In this document: positions 23,341-32,764 of the stretch, in pieces | Position numbering within the stretch: position 1 is the stretch's first letter | Layout of the letters: every line of letters starts with the position of its first letter | NCBI RefSeq assembly: GCF_013874595.1 | Contig: NZ_CP059431.1 | Coordinates: forward strand, 1,984,001 to 2,048,000 | Direction: 5' to 3' | Source: Flavobacterium sp. xlx-214 | GTDB taxonomy: Bacteria > Bacteroidota > Bacteroidia > Flavobacteriales > Flavobacteriaceae | Length of the DNA stretch: 64,000 bases | Program-made: the position numbers and the translations under genes | Notes under the pieces: generated by a model | Told to the model about the DNA's origin: nothing | The model's database searches: none | What the model saw: only the letters and a program-made list of their open reading frames with translations

Positions 23341-24354
23341 TTAGAATTTATAAAATCCGTTGGTAGCAATACCTGCTGTAAACTCTTTTAGTTTTGTACC
23401 ATCTTCTTTAAATAAAGTAATTGTGCTATTGTTTGTAAAACCATTAGCATCAGCAGTAAAAATAGTTCCGTTTATTACATTGAAACCATAAAATAAAGAA
23501 TATTGATCAGTTGAAGTAACATCAAATAACTTAGTACCAGCGCTGCTTAAAGAGTTGTTTAATTTATAAATACCTGTTGCTGCAGTGTAATAAATGGTTG
23601 ATCCATCAATTACAATATTACGCGCACTAGCTTGTGTTAATGCTACCGATGTTCCTATTGTACTACCTTGAACTTGAGATATTTTACTTGCTGTATCATT
23701 ACTTTCTAAAACATACACAAATTGTCCGTTTGTTGTAATACCACTTACTGCATTGTCAAATGCTAAATCTTTAGTGTTTGTATCGGTTTTAGGATCAATA
23801 ACTTCAACTAATTTTCCTGTAGAATAGAAACCGTTTGCTGCATAAACATAATCATTAGTAGCAACAATATTTTCTGCTGTATAATCTAAATCAATTGCTT
23901 TTACAAAAGCAAAAGTTTCCGCATTGTATACATTTACTTTTGCATCTTTTAAACTAGTTACATATAACTTATTGTTCTTAATTACCGCGTAACGAGGCGA
24001 GTTTAAGTTTTGAGAAATAGTGTAAACACTTTTAAATGTTTTTTTGTTAACTACTTCTATAGTGTTAGAGTTATTAACCACTACAAAAACATATTTATCT
24101 GTAACAACCATAGATTGTGCTACATCGCCCAAACCTTTACCATTTACTGTTTTAAAAATATCGTTGGTAATGGTACTTAAATCACCATTAATGTGCGATA
24201 CTGATGCGTTTGATTTTGTAAAGCCACCTTCATTAGAAACAAATACGCCGTTTAAATATTTTTCATCAGGATTTGTGATAACAGAATTGTCATCAGAATT
24301 GCTACAGCTGTACAAACTAGCAATGGCAAGAACGGGAATAATTAATTTTTTCAT
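23341..24354 (-). CDS. BtuG-like surface lipoprotein (DUF5074/YncE beta-propeller)
   Basis: A 337-residue predicted lipoprotein (lipobox LYSC, Cys17) followed by an acidic SNSDD stretch of the kind that can direct Bacteroidota lipoproteins to the cell surface. The rest is a seven-bladed-propeller-like array (NTIEVVNKKTF, AKVNVYNAETFAFV, GKLVEVIDPKTD). In Bacteroides, BtuG is a propeller lipoprotein that caps BtuB and binds B12 tightly. This gene starts 3 bp after btuB, behind a cobalamin riboswitch, so a BtuG role is well supported by context. Sequence identity with BtuG has not been tested. Confidence 0.75.
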   Translation of the reverse strand: MKKLIIPVLAIASLYSCSNSDDNSVITNPDEKYLNGVFVSNEGGFTKSNASVSHINGDLSTITNDIFKTVNGKGLGDVAQSMVVTDKYVFVVVNNSNTIEVVNKKTFKSVYTISQNLNSPRYAVIKNNKLYVTSLKDAKVNVYNAETFAFVKAIDLDYTAENIVATNDYVYAANGFYSTGKLVEVIDPKTDTNTKDLAFDNAVSGITTNGQFVYVLESNDTASKISQVQGSTIGTSVALTQASARNIVIDGSTIYYTAATGIYKLNNSLSSAGTKLFDVTSTDQYSLFYGFNVINGTIFTADANGFTNNSTITLFKEDGTKLKEFTAGIATNGFYKF

Positions 24355-24357
24355 GTG

Positions 24358-26199
24358 TTAAAATTTTTTAATAAATTGAATATGATAATTTCTACCAGGC
24401 ATTAAACGTTCTGGCATTGATGTATACACGGTGTTGGTAATGTTTTTGACTTTTAAACTAACTGTAAACGGAAATTTCTTAGAACAAAATTGTTGCTGAA
24501 TATCTAAATCTACAATTCCGTAAGCACCCATTGCACTGTTTTCATCATTAGCATCAGTCGTATAAATTTTGTCTACAAATAAAAACGATGGGTTAATGCT
24601 GAAATTTTTAAACTGATACACAATTTGCGTGTTTAATTTATGCAAAGGGGTATAAGTTAATTGTTTTTTAGTATGCTCATTGATTGATTGGGTGTATCCG
24701 TAATTTAACGATGCTTGTACAGAATGCTTTTGCCAATATTTTATTGCTTTTAAAGTTAATTCTGCTCCGTAAACCGATACTTTATTGGTATTGTTTGCTT
24801 CCCAAAAACCTGTACTTGTAGGTATCCATCTAATCATGTCTTGAATGGCAATGTAATAAACCGAAGCATTTGCTGTGAAAAATTTAGATACAAAACCATT
24901 GTTTATATCAAATTGATAACTACTTTCAGGCTTTAAGTTTAAATTTCCGCCAGGTTGCCAATACAAATCATTAAAAGTGGGAATGCGATAATTTTTTGAA
25001 GTGTTTATTTTTAACTGATACTTTTCAGTATTCAAATAATATCCTGCCGAAAATAAAAAAGGATTTTGATAATCTTTAGCCATTTCGTTTTTTAAACCTA
25101 ATTCAAATCCACTATTATTAAAATCATAAGATCCTAAAATACTAACCGATGCTATTTCTTGATTAGAATAAGGCAAACTAGATTGAACACCTTCGCCAGT
25201 TGTTTTTTGATATTCTAAAAGTCCCGATATTTTTAATTGCTGTGTAATTAGGTAATAACTTTCGTTCTTTAAATACCACATATTAGCTTTTCCACCAGAT
25301 TGTGAATTGGTAGGAAGCTGATCAAAATAAGTATACGCTTCTTGAATATTTGCTGCATAAAATGTGTTTAAAAAACGGTGCGTTTTATAATGCCATTTTA
25401 CTAAATTTCTGTAATAAGTGTTGTTATATTTTGTTTTGGTTTGATAAGGTGTAAGCAGCGAAAAGTGTCTTTCATCATTATAAGTTGATGAGTAAAATTC
25501 AACCGTATTTTTAGTATTGATTTTATAACCTATTTCGGCTCCAAAATCAACATTGTAAAAAGCGCCATTTATATTTTTTCTATCCTTGTCAATCCATTCA
25601 TAGTCATTATCGCTTTTGTTATAACCTGTATGTGCGTTTATTGCCCATTTTTCATTTCCAGCAGCAACTTTATAATGAGCACCTTGCGTGTTAAAACTTC
25701 CATAATTTAGCTGAAATTCATTTTCCAATTCTTTGTTAAAATGCAACTGATTGTTTAAATGAATGGTTCCACCAATAGCACCACTGCCATACAAAACACT
25801 GCCACCTCCTGGTTTAACTACCAAATTATCATAACTTTTAAAAGCAGTTGAATTAAAATCGGTCTGACCTAAAAGAGAGGAGTTGATTTTAATACCATTC
25901 CATAACACATTGGTTTGCTGTGCGGTTGTTCCTCTAAACGATGGCGAACTAACCATACCATACCCATTTTCTTTGAAATAAAGTGTTGTGTTTTTTTGAA
26001 GAAAATCAGTAAAAGATCCAACTGCATGGGTAATCAAAGAATCGTTTAAAACGTGATTTGTTTGCGATTTTGATTGATTGGAAATTTTATGTTGCTCAAT
26101 AATCAACACATCTAACTGCGTAGACGCAATATCTTGGGCAAAAGATAGTACCGAAAGTTGAATGCAAAAAAGCGAGAAATATATTTTTTGTTTGCCCAT
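24358..26199 (-). CDS. btuB: TonB-dependent cobalamin receptor
   Basis: Outer-membrane receptor for B12 uptake, 613 residues. The signal peptide ends near SFAQ. A TonB-box-like LDVLIIEQ follows, then a plug domain (SFRGTTAQQTNVLWNGIKIN and GSVLYGSGAIGGTIHLNN), then a 22-strand barrel ending RNYHIQFIKKF with C-terminal Phe. The substrate is assigned from the cobalamin riboswitch directly upstream. It is followed by the BtuG-like gene, with which it would form the surface complex. Confidence 0.88.
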   Translation of the reverse strand: MGKQKIYFSLFCIQLSVLSFAQDIASTQLDVLIIEQHKISNQSKSQTNHVLNDSLITHAVGSFTDFLQKNTTLYFKENGYGMVSSPSFRGTTAQQTNVLWNGIKINSSLLGQTDFNSTAFKSYDNLVVKPGGGSVLYGSGAIGGTIHLNNQLHFNKELENEFQLNYGSFNTQGAHYKVAAGNEKWAINAHTGYNKSDNDYEWIDKDRKNINGAFYNVDFGAEIGYKINTKNTVEFYSSTYNDERHFSLLTPYQTKTKYNNTYYRNLVKWHYKTHRFLNTFYAANIQEAYTYFDQLPTNSQSGGKANMWYLKNESYYLITQQLKISGLLEYQKTTGEGVQSSLPYSNQEIASVSILGSYDFNNSGFELGLKNEMAKDYQNPFLFSAGYYLNTEKYQLKINTSKNYRIPTFNDLYWQPGGNLNLKPESSYQFDINNGFVSKFFTANASVYYIAIQDMIRWIPTSTGFWEANNTNKVSVYGAELTLKAIKYWQKHSVQASLNYGYTQSINEHTKKQLTYTPLHKLNTQIVYQFKNFSINPSFLFVDKIYTTDANDENSAMGAYGIVDLDIQQQFCSKKFPFTVSLKVKNITNTVYTSMPERLMPGRNYHIQFIKKF

Positions 26200-26239
26200 T
26201 AGTCTACCTTTTTTCCCGAAGGTGAAAATAATTAATACT

Positions 26240-26405
26240 CATTAGGCAGGTCTCCTGGCTTGCTTTGCGTTTTTGCCTTCCCAAAAAAATCAGTGGCTTA
26301 AAAAACAATTGTTACTAGTAACAAAAAGCTTACAGTTGCGGGAACAGCATAGGAATTGAAAAAATCGTACCTATTTCCCTATTAATGCATTATATTGCAA
26401 CCTAA
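26240..26405 (-). promoter_or_regulatory. cobalamin riboswitch
   Basis: Read on the minus strand, the leader holds the diagnostic elements in order: AATAGGGAA, then GCTGTTCCCGCAACTGTAA, then AGCCACTG, GGGAAGG, and the B12 box AGCCAGGAGACCTGCC (26260-26245). This is the aptamer of the adenosylcobalamin riboswitch class. It lies 40 bp upstream of btuB and should repress btuB and the BtuG-like gene when B12 is plentiful. Confidence 0.93.
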
Positions 26406-26485
26406 AACAGTGCAAATGTAGTTTAAATTATCAATTTAGCAAATTAAAGTTCTGTTGGGTTTTGTGAATTTTAAGGAATATCTAT

Positions 26486-26493
26486 TACTTTTG
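26486..26493 (+). promoter_or_regulatory. promoter of btuF-btuC
   Basis: TACTTTTG matches TAnnTTTG, with a TTG at 26462-26464 at 21-bp spacing, which fits a Bacteroidota promoter. The start codon of btuF is 17 bp downstream. The riboswitch lies on the opposite strand, so this unit is not under its direct control. Confidence 0.55.
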
Positions 26494-26509
26494 CCTCAAA
26501 TCTATCATT

Positions 26510-27637
26510 ATGAAAACACCTTTTTATTGTATTGTATTCTTTGTATTATTTTTTGTTGGATGTAAAAAAAATGAGGAAACCAAAGTTGTTAAGGCTCATA
26601 ATGAAGTAAGTTTTGCTAATGGATTGGAAATTCATAATTACGGTACTTTTACTGTAATGAAGGTTACAAAACCTTGGCCAGAGGCTACAAAAGGATTTAC
26701 TTATGTTTGTGCAAATTCTAAAGAAAATATTCCTGATAGTTTGCAACAGTTTACTTTCATTAAAACGCCTATTCAAAATGTAGTGGTTACCTCAACAACC
26801 CATATATCATCAATAGTTTCATTGAGTGAAAGTGATAAAATTAAAGGTTTCCCTAATTTAAATTATATATCATCACCTGTTGTTCGTAATTTAATTGATA
26901 ACGGAAAAATTAAAGAATTGAACGATAATGAAAGTTTGAATTTTGAAAAAACAATTGATTTAAAACCAGATGTTATTGTTGGTTTAAGTATTAATAATGA
27001 AACAGCTAAATTCAATCAGTTTGAAAAAGCAGGAATTCCTGTACTTTATAATGCAGATTGGGTTGAAAATTCGCCTTTAGGAAAAGCAGAGTGGATTAAG
27101 TTTTTTGGCGTTTTGTTCAATAAACAAAAAGAGGCAACTGCTTTTTTTGATAATATAGTGAAAGAATACAACAATGCTAAAAGTGCTGTTGCTCATGTTT
27201 CTGATGTTCCAACTGTTTTAAGTGGAGCTATTTTTCAGGATGTGTGGTATGCGCCTCAAGGTGAAAGTTGGATGGCCGATTTTATTACAGATGCTAAAGG
27301 ACAATATATTTGGAAAGACTCTAAAGGAACAGGAAGTTTGTCATTATCATTAGAATCTGTTCTAGATAAAGGAATTCAAGCAGATGTTTGGATAGGACCA
27401 GGGCAATTTACATCTTACGCAGAAATGCTTGCGGCTAATCAACATTACAAACAATTTGAAGCTTTTAAGCAAAAAAGAATTTTTTCATATTCATTAAAAA
27501 AAGGAACAACTGGTGGCATTATTTTTTACGAAGATGCTACAAACAGACCCGATTTAGTGTTAAAAGATTTAATTTCTATTTTGCATCCAACTATTTTAAA
27601 AGGATATCAGCCTACTTTTATAGCTCCGTTACAATAA
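26510..27637 (+). CDS. btuF: ABC transporter substrate-binding lipoprotein (BtuF/FecB type)
   Basis: A 375-residue predicted lipoprotein (lipobox FVGC) of the class III periplasmic binding protein family. It has the FecB/BtuF hallmark strand VVVTSTTHISSIVSL and LKPDVIVGLSINNETAKFNQFEKAGIPVLY, then the C-lobe with GPGQFTSYAEM. It would pass corrinoid to the permease. The family also binds siderophores; the B12 assignment comes from the divergent btuB locus. btuC follows after 3 bp. Confidence 0.8.
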   Translation: MKTPFYCIVFFVLFFVGCKKNEETKVVKAHNEVSFANGLEIHNYGTFTVMKVTKPWPEATKGFTYVCANSKENIPDSLQQFTFIKTPIQNVVVTSTTHISSIVSLSESDKIKGFPNLNYISSPVVRNLIDNGKIKELNDNESLNFEKTIDLKPDVIVGLSINNETAKFNQFEKAGIPVLYNADWVENSPLGKAEWIKFFGVLFNKQKEATAFFDNIVKEYNNAKSAVAHVSDVPTVLSGAIFQDVWYAPQGESWMADFITDAKGQYIWKDSKGTGSLSLSLESVLDKGIQADVWIGPGQFTSYAEMLAANQHYKQFEAFKQKRIFSYSLKKGTTGGIIFYEDATNRPDLVLKDLISILHPTILKGYQPTFIAPLQ

Positions 27638-27640
27638 ATT

Positions 27641-28654
27641 GTGCTTACTAAATATTCTCAATATCATCTTTTGTTTTTTGCAGCATTGCTTGTAGCAGCA
27701 TTGCTAAACTTATTGGTGGGCTCTGTTCAAATTCCGGTAAAGGATGTTTTAGCTATTTTAACCAATCAATTTGCGGGGAAAGAAAGTTGGTCTTATATTG
27801 TTTTAGAATATAGATTACCTAAGTTAATTGTTGCTTTTTTTGTAGGAATTTCCTTATCAATAGCAGGCATGATGATGCAAACATTGTTTCAAAACTACAT
27901 GGCAGAACCTTATATTTTAGGAGTTAGTTCTGGCGCTAGTTTAGGAGTTGCAATATGTATTTTAGGTGCAAGTTTATTGCCCGTTGGTTTACAAAGTTTG
28001 GTTACAAATCAATCAGCAGTTATTGCATCAGCTTTAATCGGTAGTACTTTGGTAATGCTTATTGTTTTAACAATTTCCCAACGTTTAAAACAATCGGCAA
28101 CTTTACTTATAGCAGGTTTAATGTTTAGTAGTTTTACTAGTGCTTTTGTAAGTGTATTAGCTTATTTGTCTACCGCAGAAGAACTTCAAAAATTTACATT
28201 TTGGAATTTAGGTAGTTTAGGTAATGTACCTTATAACCAAATTGTTATTATAGTTCCTGTTTTAATGATTGGGTTAACAATTGCCTTCATAATGAACAAG
28301 CCTTTAAATAGTTTGTTATTAGGTGAAAACTATGCAAAAACAGTGGGAGTTAATATTAAAAAAGTAAAGTTTTTAATTATTTTTTCTACTTGTATTTTGG
28401 TAGCTGTTTGTACCGCTTTTGTTGGTCCTATTGCTTTTGTAGGTTTAGCCGTACCACATATAACACGTATGGTATACAAAACAACCAATCATTTTGTACT
28501 TTTTGTTGGAAATTTGCTAATTGGTGCATTAATTTTAATATTATGCGATATTATTTGTCAAATACCTGGTGATCAATTAATGCTTCCTATTAATGCAGTT
28601 ACTTCCATTTTAGGAGCTCCTTTGGTTATTTATTTGTTGTTAAAAAGGCAATAA
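27641..28654 (+). CDS. btuC: ABC transporter permease (BtuC/FecCD family)
   Basis: A 337-residue inner-membrane permease with about ten helices. Family signatures are LPKLIVAFFVGISLSIAGMMMQTLFQN, EPYILGVSSGASLG, and FVGPIAFVGLAVPHITRM near the C-terminus. It starts with GTG. No ATPase gene (btuD) follows: the operon ends at a terminator and the next gene is kdsA on the other strand, so the ATPase must be supplied from elsewhere. Confidence 0.87.
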   Translation: MLTKYSQYHLLFFAALLVAALLNLLVGSVQIPVKDVLAILTNQFAGKESWSYIVLEYRLPKLIVAFFVGISLSIAGMMMQTLFQNYMAEPYILGVSSGASLGVAICILGASLLPVGLQSLVTNQSAVIASALIGSTLVMLIVLTISQRLKQSATLLIAGLMFSSFTSAFVSVLAYLSTAEELQKFTFWNLGSLGNVPYNQIVIIVPVLMIGLTIAFIMNKPLNSLLLGENYAKTVGVNIKKVKFLIIFSTCILVAVCTAFVGPIAFVGLAVPHITRMVYKTTNHFVLFVGNLLIGALILILCDIICQIPGDQLMLPINAVTSILGAPLVIYLLLKRQ

Positions 28655-28691
28655 TAAAAAAGGTTTCTTAATTTATTAAGAAACCTTTTTT
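28655..28691. terminator. bidirectional terminator between btuC and kdsA
   Basis: A perfect 16-bp stem, AAAAAAGGTTTCTTAA and its complement around a 4-base loop, with T-runs on both exits. It serves the convergent btuC and kdsA genes. Confidence 0.8.
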
Positions 28692-28697
28692 ATTGTT

Positions 28698-29516
28698 TTA
28701 AAATCCATTTATTGTTTTACGTATAGCGACTAATTTTTCCATTAAAGGTTCAAAATAATCTAAATGCAACATATTGGCTCCATCACTTTTAGCATGTGCA
28801 GGATCAAAATGGGTTTCAATAAAAATACCATCAACACCTACAGCAATACCTGCTTTTGCAACCGTTTCAATTAAATCGGGTCTACCGCCCGTAACACCAC
28901 TTGCTTGGTTAGGTTGTTGTAATGAATGAGTAATATCTAAAACGGTTGTTGCATAATTTTGCATGGTTGGTATTCCACGATAATCAACAATCATGTCTTG
29001 ATAGCCAAACATCGTTCCACGATCGGTAACCATAACATTTTCATTATGACAATCTAAAACTTTTTGAACGGCATGTTTCATGCTTTCAGGACTCATAAAT
29101 TGACCCTTCTTAAGATTTACGGTTTTACCTGTATTGGCAGCTGCAACTACTAAATCGGTTTGACGAACTAAAAAAGCAGGAATCTGTAATACATCAACAT
29201 AAGCAGCAGCCATTTCAGCATCGTTATTTTCGTGAATATCGGTAACTGTTGGTACATTAAATTCTTTTGAAACTTTTTCTAATATTTTTAAAGCTTTTTC
29301 GTCGCCAATTCCAGTAAAAGAATCAATTCTTGAACGATTAGCTTTTTTAAATGATCCTTTAAAAACAAAAGGTATTTGTAAACGATTGGTTACTTCAACC
29401 AAACGTTCAGCAATTCTAAAAGCCATTTCTTCGCCTTCAATAGCACATGGCCCAGCCAATAAAAAAAAGTTATTACTTTCTAAATGTTTAATATTTGGGA
29501 TGTTTTGTAAATTCAT
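28698..29516 (-). CDS. kdsA: 3-deoxy-8-phosphooctulonate synthase
   Basis: Condenses phosphoenolpyruvate with arabinose-5-phosphate to KDO-8-phosphate for the lipopolysaccharide inner core. The 272 residues carry FLLAGPCAIEGEEMA, FKGSFKKANRSR, the catalytic-site VTDRGTMFGYQDM and the C-terminal GIFIETHFDPAHAKSDGANML. It starts 2 bp after the DUF4199 gene ends. Confidence 0.95.
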   Translation of the reverse strand: MNLQNIPNIKHLESNNFFLLAGPCAIEGEEMAFRIAERLVEVTNRLQIPFVFKGSFKKANRSRIDSFTGIGDEKALKILEKVSKEFNVPTVTDIHENNDAEMAAAYVDVLQIPAFLVRQTDLVVAAANTGKTVNLKKGQFMSPESMKHAVQKVLDCHNENVMVTDRGTMFGYQDMIVDYRGIPTMQNYATTVLDITHSLQQPNQASGVTGGRPDLIETVAKAGIAVGVDGIFIETHFDPAHAKSDGANMLHLDYFEPLMEKLVAIRKTINGF

Positions 29517-29518
29517 AG

Positions 29519-30052
29519 CTATTTCTTTTTAGGATGAATGGTGTTTTTTTTGATTTCATTCTTTTTTATATCTGCTTTTTTGGTTTTAAAAACCCAAGCA
29601 TATAAAGCGGTATAGATTACACCAAGCGATAAAGTGTTCATAACACCTTGGCGAATAGTGAAATTCATATTATGTATTAATTCTAAAGCTTCTCTTGTTT
29701 GTTTTCCTTTTGCTAATTGATATTCAATTACATTATTAAAATAATCGGGTGAAATAGTGTTATATATAATGTATTGCGCAATAGGGTTTAAAATGGTAAG
29801 TAATCCTGTTAAAAACAAGCCAAATTTAAAAGCATCTTTAAACTCCCAAACTGCATTTTTGCCTAATGATTTCTTTTTATCAATAAAAGCAAATGCCCAT
29901 AAAAAAGTTAATAAAATATAAAACAAGAAAGCCATCATTAAAATATTACTAAAATCTTTATGATAACCTAATGATTTTTCTAAGCTAGCCCATAAACAGG
30001 TAAATGTTGTAATAATTGCAGCCCATTTAAGTTCTATTCCAATTTTGTTCAT
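29519..30052 (-). CDS. DUF4199-type membrane protein
   Basis: A 177-residue protein with four hydrophobic segments (about 10-30, 38-58, 75-97, 140-160) and a Lys-rich C-terminal tail ending HPKKK. The pattern fits the DUF4199 family, widespread in Bacteroidota and of unknown function. It sits immediately upstream of kdsA and probably shares its transcript. Confidence 0.7.
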   Translation of the reverse strand: MNKIGIELKWAAIITTFTCLWASLEKSLGYHKDFSNILMMAFLFYILLTFLWAFAFIDKKKSLGKNAVWEFKDAFKFGLFLTGLLTILNPIAQYIIYNTISPDYFNNVIEYQLAKGKQTREALELIHNMNFTIRQGVMNTLSLGVIYTALYAWVFKTKKADIKKNEIKKNTIHPKKK

Positions 30053-30183
30053 GAAAAATTAAGTTTATACAAAAATACTTAATATCCAATCACAAAAAAA
30101 ATGCTAAATGATAAAAAATACTTAATCATTTTTTTCTATATTTAATAAAAAAGAATTTTAAGAAACAAAATCTGAAAATTTGT

Positions 30184-30690
30184 ATGGCTATGAAAAAATT
30201 GATTTTAGTAAGGCATGGAAAATCTTCTTGGGAAATGCCGCTTGAAGATCATGAAAGACCTTTAACAAATAAAGGAATTTCTAATTCAAATAAAATTTTT
30301 GAAAGTATTACGCAGAACTTGCCCGATAGATTTTTAATATGGTCTAGCACAGCTAAAAGAGCTCACGATACAGCTAAAATATTTAATGAAGCGTTTAATA
30401 TTCCGCAAGAATTAACCATTCTTAAACCAGAACTTTATACGTTTGATGCTTCTAATTTAACCAAATTGATAAGAAATTGTGAAGATACTGTTCCTAATTT
30501 AATAATTTTTGGTCATAACAATGCCATTACAGATTTTGTTAATACATTTGGAAACAAATACATTGAAAACGTGCCTACTTCTGGTGTGGTTGTTCTTGAA
30601 TTTGATGATGAACAATGGAGTACCATACAAAAAGGCAACGTTACAAAAACACTTTTTCCAAAAGATTTAAATAATGCAATTAGGACATAA
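30184..30690 (+). CDS. sixA: SixA-type phosphohistidine phosphatase
   Basis: Histidine phosphatase superfamily, about 168 residues. It opens with LILVRHGKSSW (catalytic RHG, phosphorylated His), then SSTAKRAHDTA, and FGHNNAITDFVN carries the second active-site His. Related SixA proteins remove phosphate from phosphohistidine. Two ATGs six bases apart (30184, 30190) are possible starts. The 3' end overlaps ppk1 by 17 bp, so it is coupled to polyphosphate metabolism. Confidence 0.87.
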   Translation: MAMKKLILVRHGKSSWEMPLEDHERPLTNKGISNSNKIFESITQNLPDRFLIWSSTAKRAHDTAKIFNEAFNIPQELTILKPELYTFDASNLTKLIRNCEDTVPNLIIFGHNNAITDFVNTFGNKYIENVPTSGVVVLEFDDEQWSTIQKGNVTKTLFPKDLNNAIRT

Positions 30691-32764
30691 TAGATACATA
30701 GATCGTGAAAAAAGCTGGTTGGCCTTTAACGAACGTGTTTTACAAGAGGCTGCAGATCATACCGTGCCTTTACTTGATAGATTACGATTTTTAGGAATTT
30801 TTTCTAATAATTTAGACGAGTTTTTTAGGGTACGATATGCAGCAATTCGCAGAATTTCTATTTCAAAAAACGGCAATAAAAAGTTGGTTAATGGTGTAAA
30901 TGCAAAATCGCTTTTGCAAGAAATTACCAATATTGTAATTAAATTACAAGCAAAAAGTTTAGAGATTTTAACCGAAATTGAACACGAGCTAGAAGGCGAA
31001 GGAATTTTTATCTTAAACGAAAAACAGTTAGATGAAGAGCAAAGAAAATACATTCAAGAGTTTTTTATTCATAAAGTATCACCTGTTTTAGTAACTATTG
31101 TATTAAATGATTTATCAGAATTTCCTCATTTGCGTGATTCTTATGGTTATTTAGCAGTAAAATTAGTTAAGAAAGATTCGGAAGAAGGCACAAAATCAAT
31201 TCGTAAAAGAACACGCTATGCGTTAATAGAAATGCCTTCGCAAATCAATCGTTTTGTAGAGCTTCCTGAAAAAAACGGAAACCAATACATTATGCTTTTA
31301 GATGATGTTATTCGTTTTAATCTCGATTATATTTTCTCGATTTTTGATTTCGAAAGTATATCAGCTCACATGATTAAGATTACACGTGATGCTGAGCTTG
31401 ATTTTGATTCTGACTTACATAAATCATTTTTAGAAAAAATTTCCAATTCTGTACGTGATCGTAGAGTAGGAGAAGTGGTTCGATTTGTTTATGATAGCGA
31501 AATTGAAAAAGATACATTGGATTTCTTTTTGGATAAAATGGATATTGAATCAGTTGATAGTATCATTCCAGGAGGTAGGTATCACAACCGTCGTGATTAC
31601 ATGAATTTCCCTAATTTAGGTCGAAACGATTTAACGGCTGGAAAAGTGCAACCCTTGCCAGTTAGCGGCTTAAGTTTGCAAGGAAGTATTATTCAACAAA
31701 TCAAACATCGCGATTTTTTAGTACATACACCTTTTCAATCATTTAATTATTTAGTGAAATTTTTGCGCGAAGCTGCTTTAGACCCTAAAGTTACAAGTAT
31801 AAAAATCACTTTGTATCGCTTAGCAAAAAACTCTCAAATTATTTCATCTTTAATAAATGCTGCAAAAAACGGCAAGCAAGTTACAGTGCAAATTGAACTA
31901 CAAGCACGTTTTGATGAAACCAGTAATATTAATTATGCTGAGATAATGCAAGCCGAAGGCATCAAATTAATTTTTGGAGTTAAAGGTTTAAAAGTACATA
32001 GTAAAATTTGCGTGGTTGAGCGCATGGAGAATAAGAAAATTAAACGCTACGGTTTTGTTTCAACGGGTAATTTTAATGAAAGTACTTCTGCTATTTATAC
32101 CGATGTTACTTTACTAACTTCAAACAGTGGTATTATGAAGGAGGTAAGAAAGGTGTTTGAATTTTTTGAAGTAAATTATAAAATTTATCGCTACAAAGAT
32201 TTAATCGTATCTCCTCATTACACACGCAACAAATTTGTGAAGCTAATTGATAATGAAATTGAGAAAGCGTTAAATGATAAACCTGCAATGATTCGTTTAA
32301 AAATGAATAGCTTGTCTGATTATAAAATGATTGATAAGTTATACGATGCAAGCAGAGCTGGTGTAAAAGTTCAATTAATTGTACGTGGTATTTGCTGTTT
32401 AATTCCGGGAATTCCTGGTATGAGTGATAATATTGAAGCCATAAGTATTGTTGATAATTTATTAGAACACTCTAGAATTTATATTTTTGGAGTTGATAAA
32501 GAGGCACAGGTTTACATTTCATCTGCCGATTTTATGACTCGAAATATTGATGAGCGTGTAGAAGTAACGTGTCCTATTTATGATGATGCCATAAAGAATG
32601 AGTTAATTGAAACATTTCATATTTATTGGAACGGAAACGTAAAAATACGCTTACACTCTGAACGATTAGAAAATAGATACAAACGTACAGGTACTGAAAG
32701 ATTTAGAGCGCAAGAAGAAATTTACAATTATTACAGAAACAAAATTGATGTTATTTTAGATTAA
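30674..32764 (+). CDS. ppk1: polyphosphate kinase 1
   Basis: Makes polyphosphate from ATP. The 696 residues span the family: N-terminal YIDREKSWLAFNERVLQEA, FRVRYAAIRR, the phospholipase-D-like core with GLKVHSKICVVER (the autophosphorylated His lies in HSK), STGNFNESTSAIYTD, and RGICCLIPGIPGMSDNIEA. It overlaps sixA at its start and ppx at its end (TAATGA). Confidence 0.95.
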   Translation: MQLGHNRYIDREKSWLAFNERVLQEAADHTVPLLDRLRFLGIFSNNLDEFFRVRYAAIRRISISKNGNKKLVNGVNAKSLLQEITNIVIKLQAKSLEILTEIEHELEGEGIFILNEKQLDEEQRKYIQEFFIHKVSPVLVTIVLNDLSEFPHLRDSYGYLAVKLVKKDSEEGTKSIRKRTRYALIEMPSQINRFVELPEKNGNQYIMLLDDVIRFNLDYIFSIFDFESISAHMIKITRDAELDFDSDLHKSFLEKISNSVRDRRVGEVVRFVYDSEIEKDTLDFFLDKMDIESVDSIIPGGRYHNRRDYMNFPNLGRNDLTAGKVQPLPVSGLSLQGSIIQQIKHRDFLVHTPFQSFNYLVKFLREAALDPKVTSIKITLYRLAKNSQIISSLINAAKNGKQVTVQIELQARFDETSNINYAEIMQAEGIKLIFGVKGLKVHSKICVVERMENKKIKRYGFVSTGNFNESTSAIYTDVTLLTSNSGIMKEVRKVFEFFEVNYKIYRYKDLIVSPHYTRNKFVKLIDNEIEKALNDKPAMIRLKMNSLSDYKMIDKLYDASRAGVKVQLIVRGICCLIPGIPGMSDNIEAISIVDNLLEHSRIYIFGVDKEAQVYISSADFMTRNIDERVEVTCPIYDDAIKNELIETFHIYWNGNVKIRLHSERLENRYKRTGTERFRAQEEIYNYYRNKIDVILD

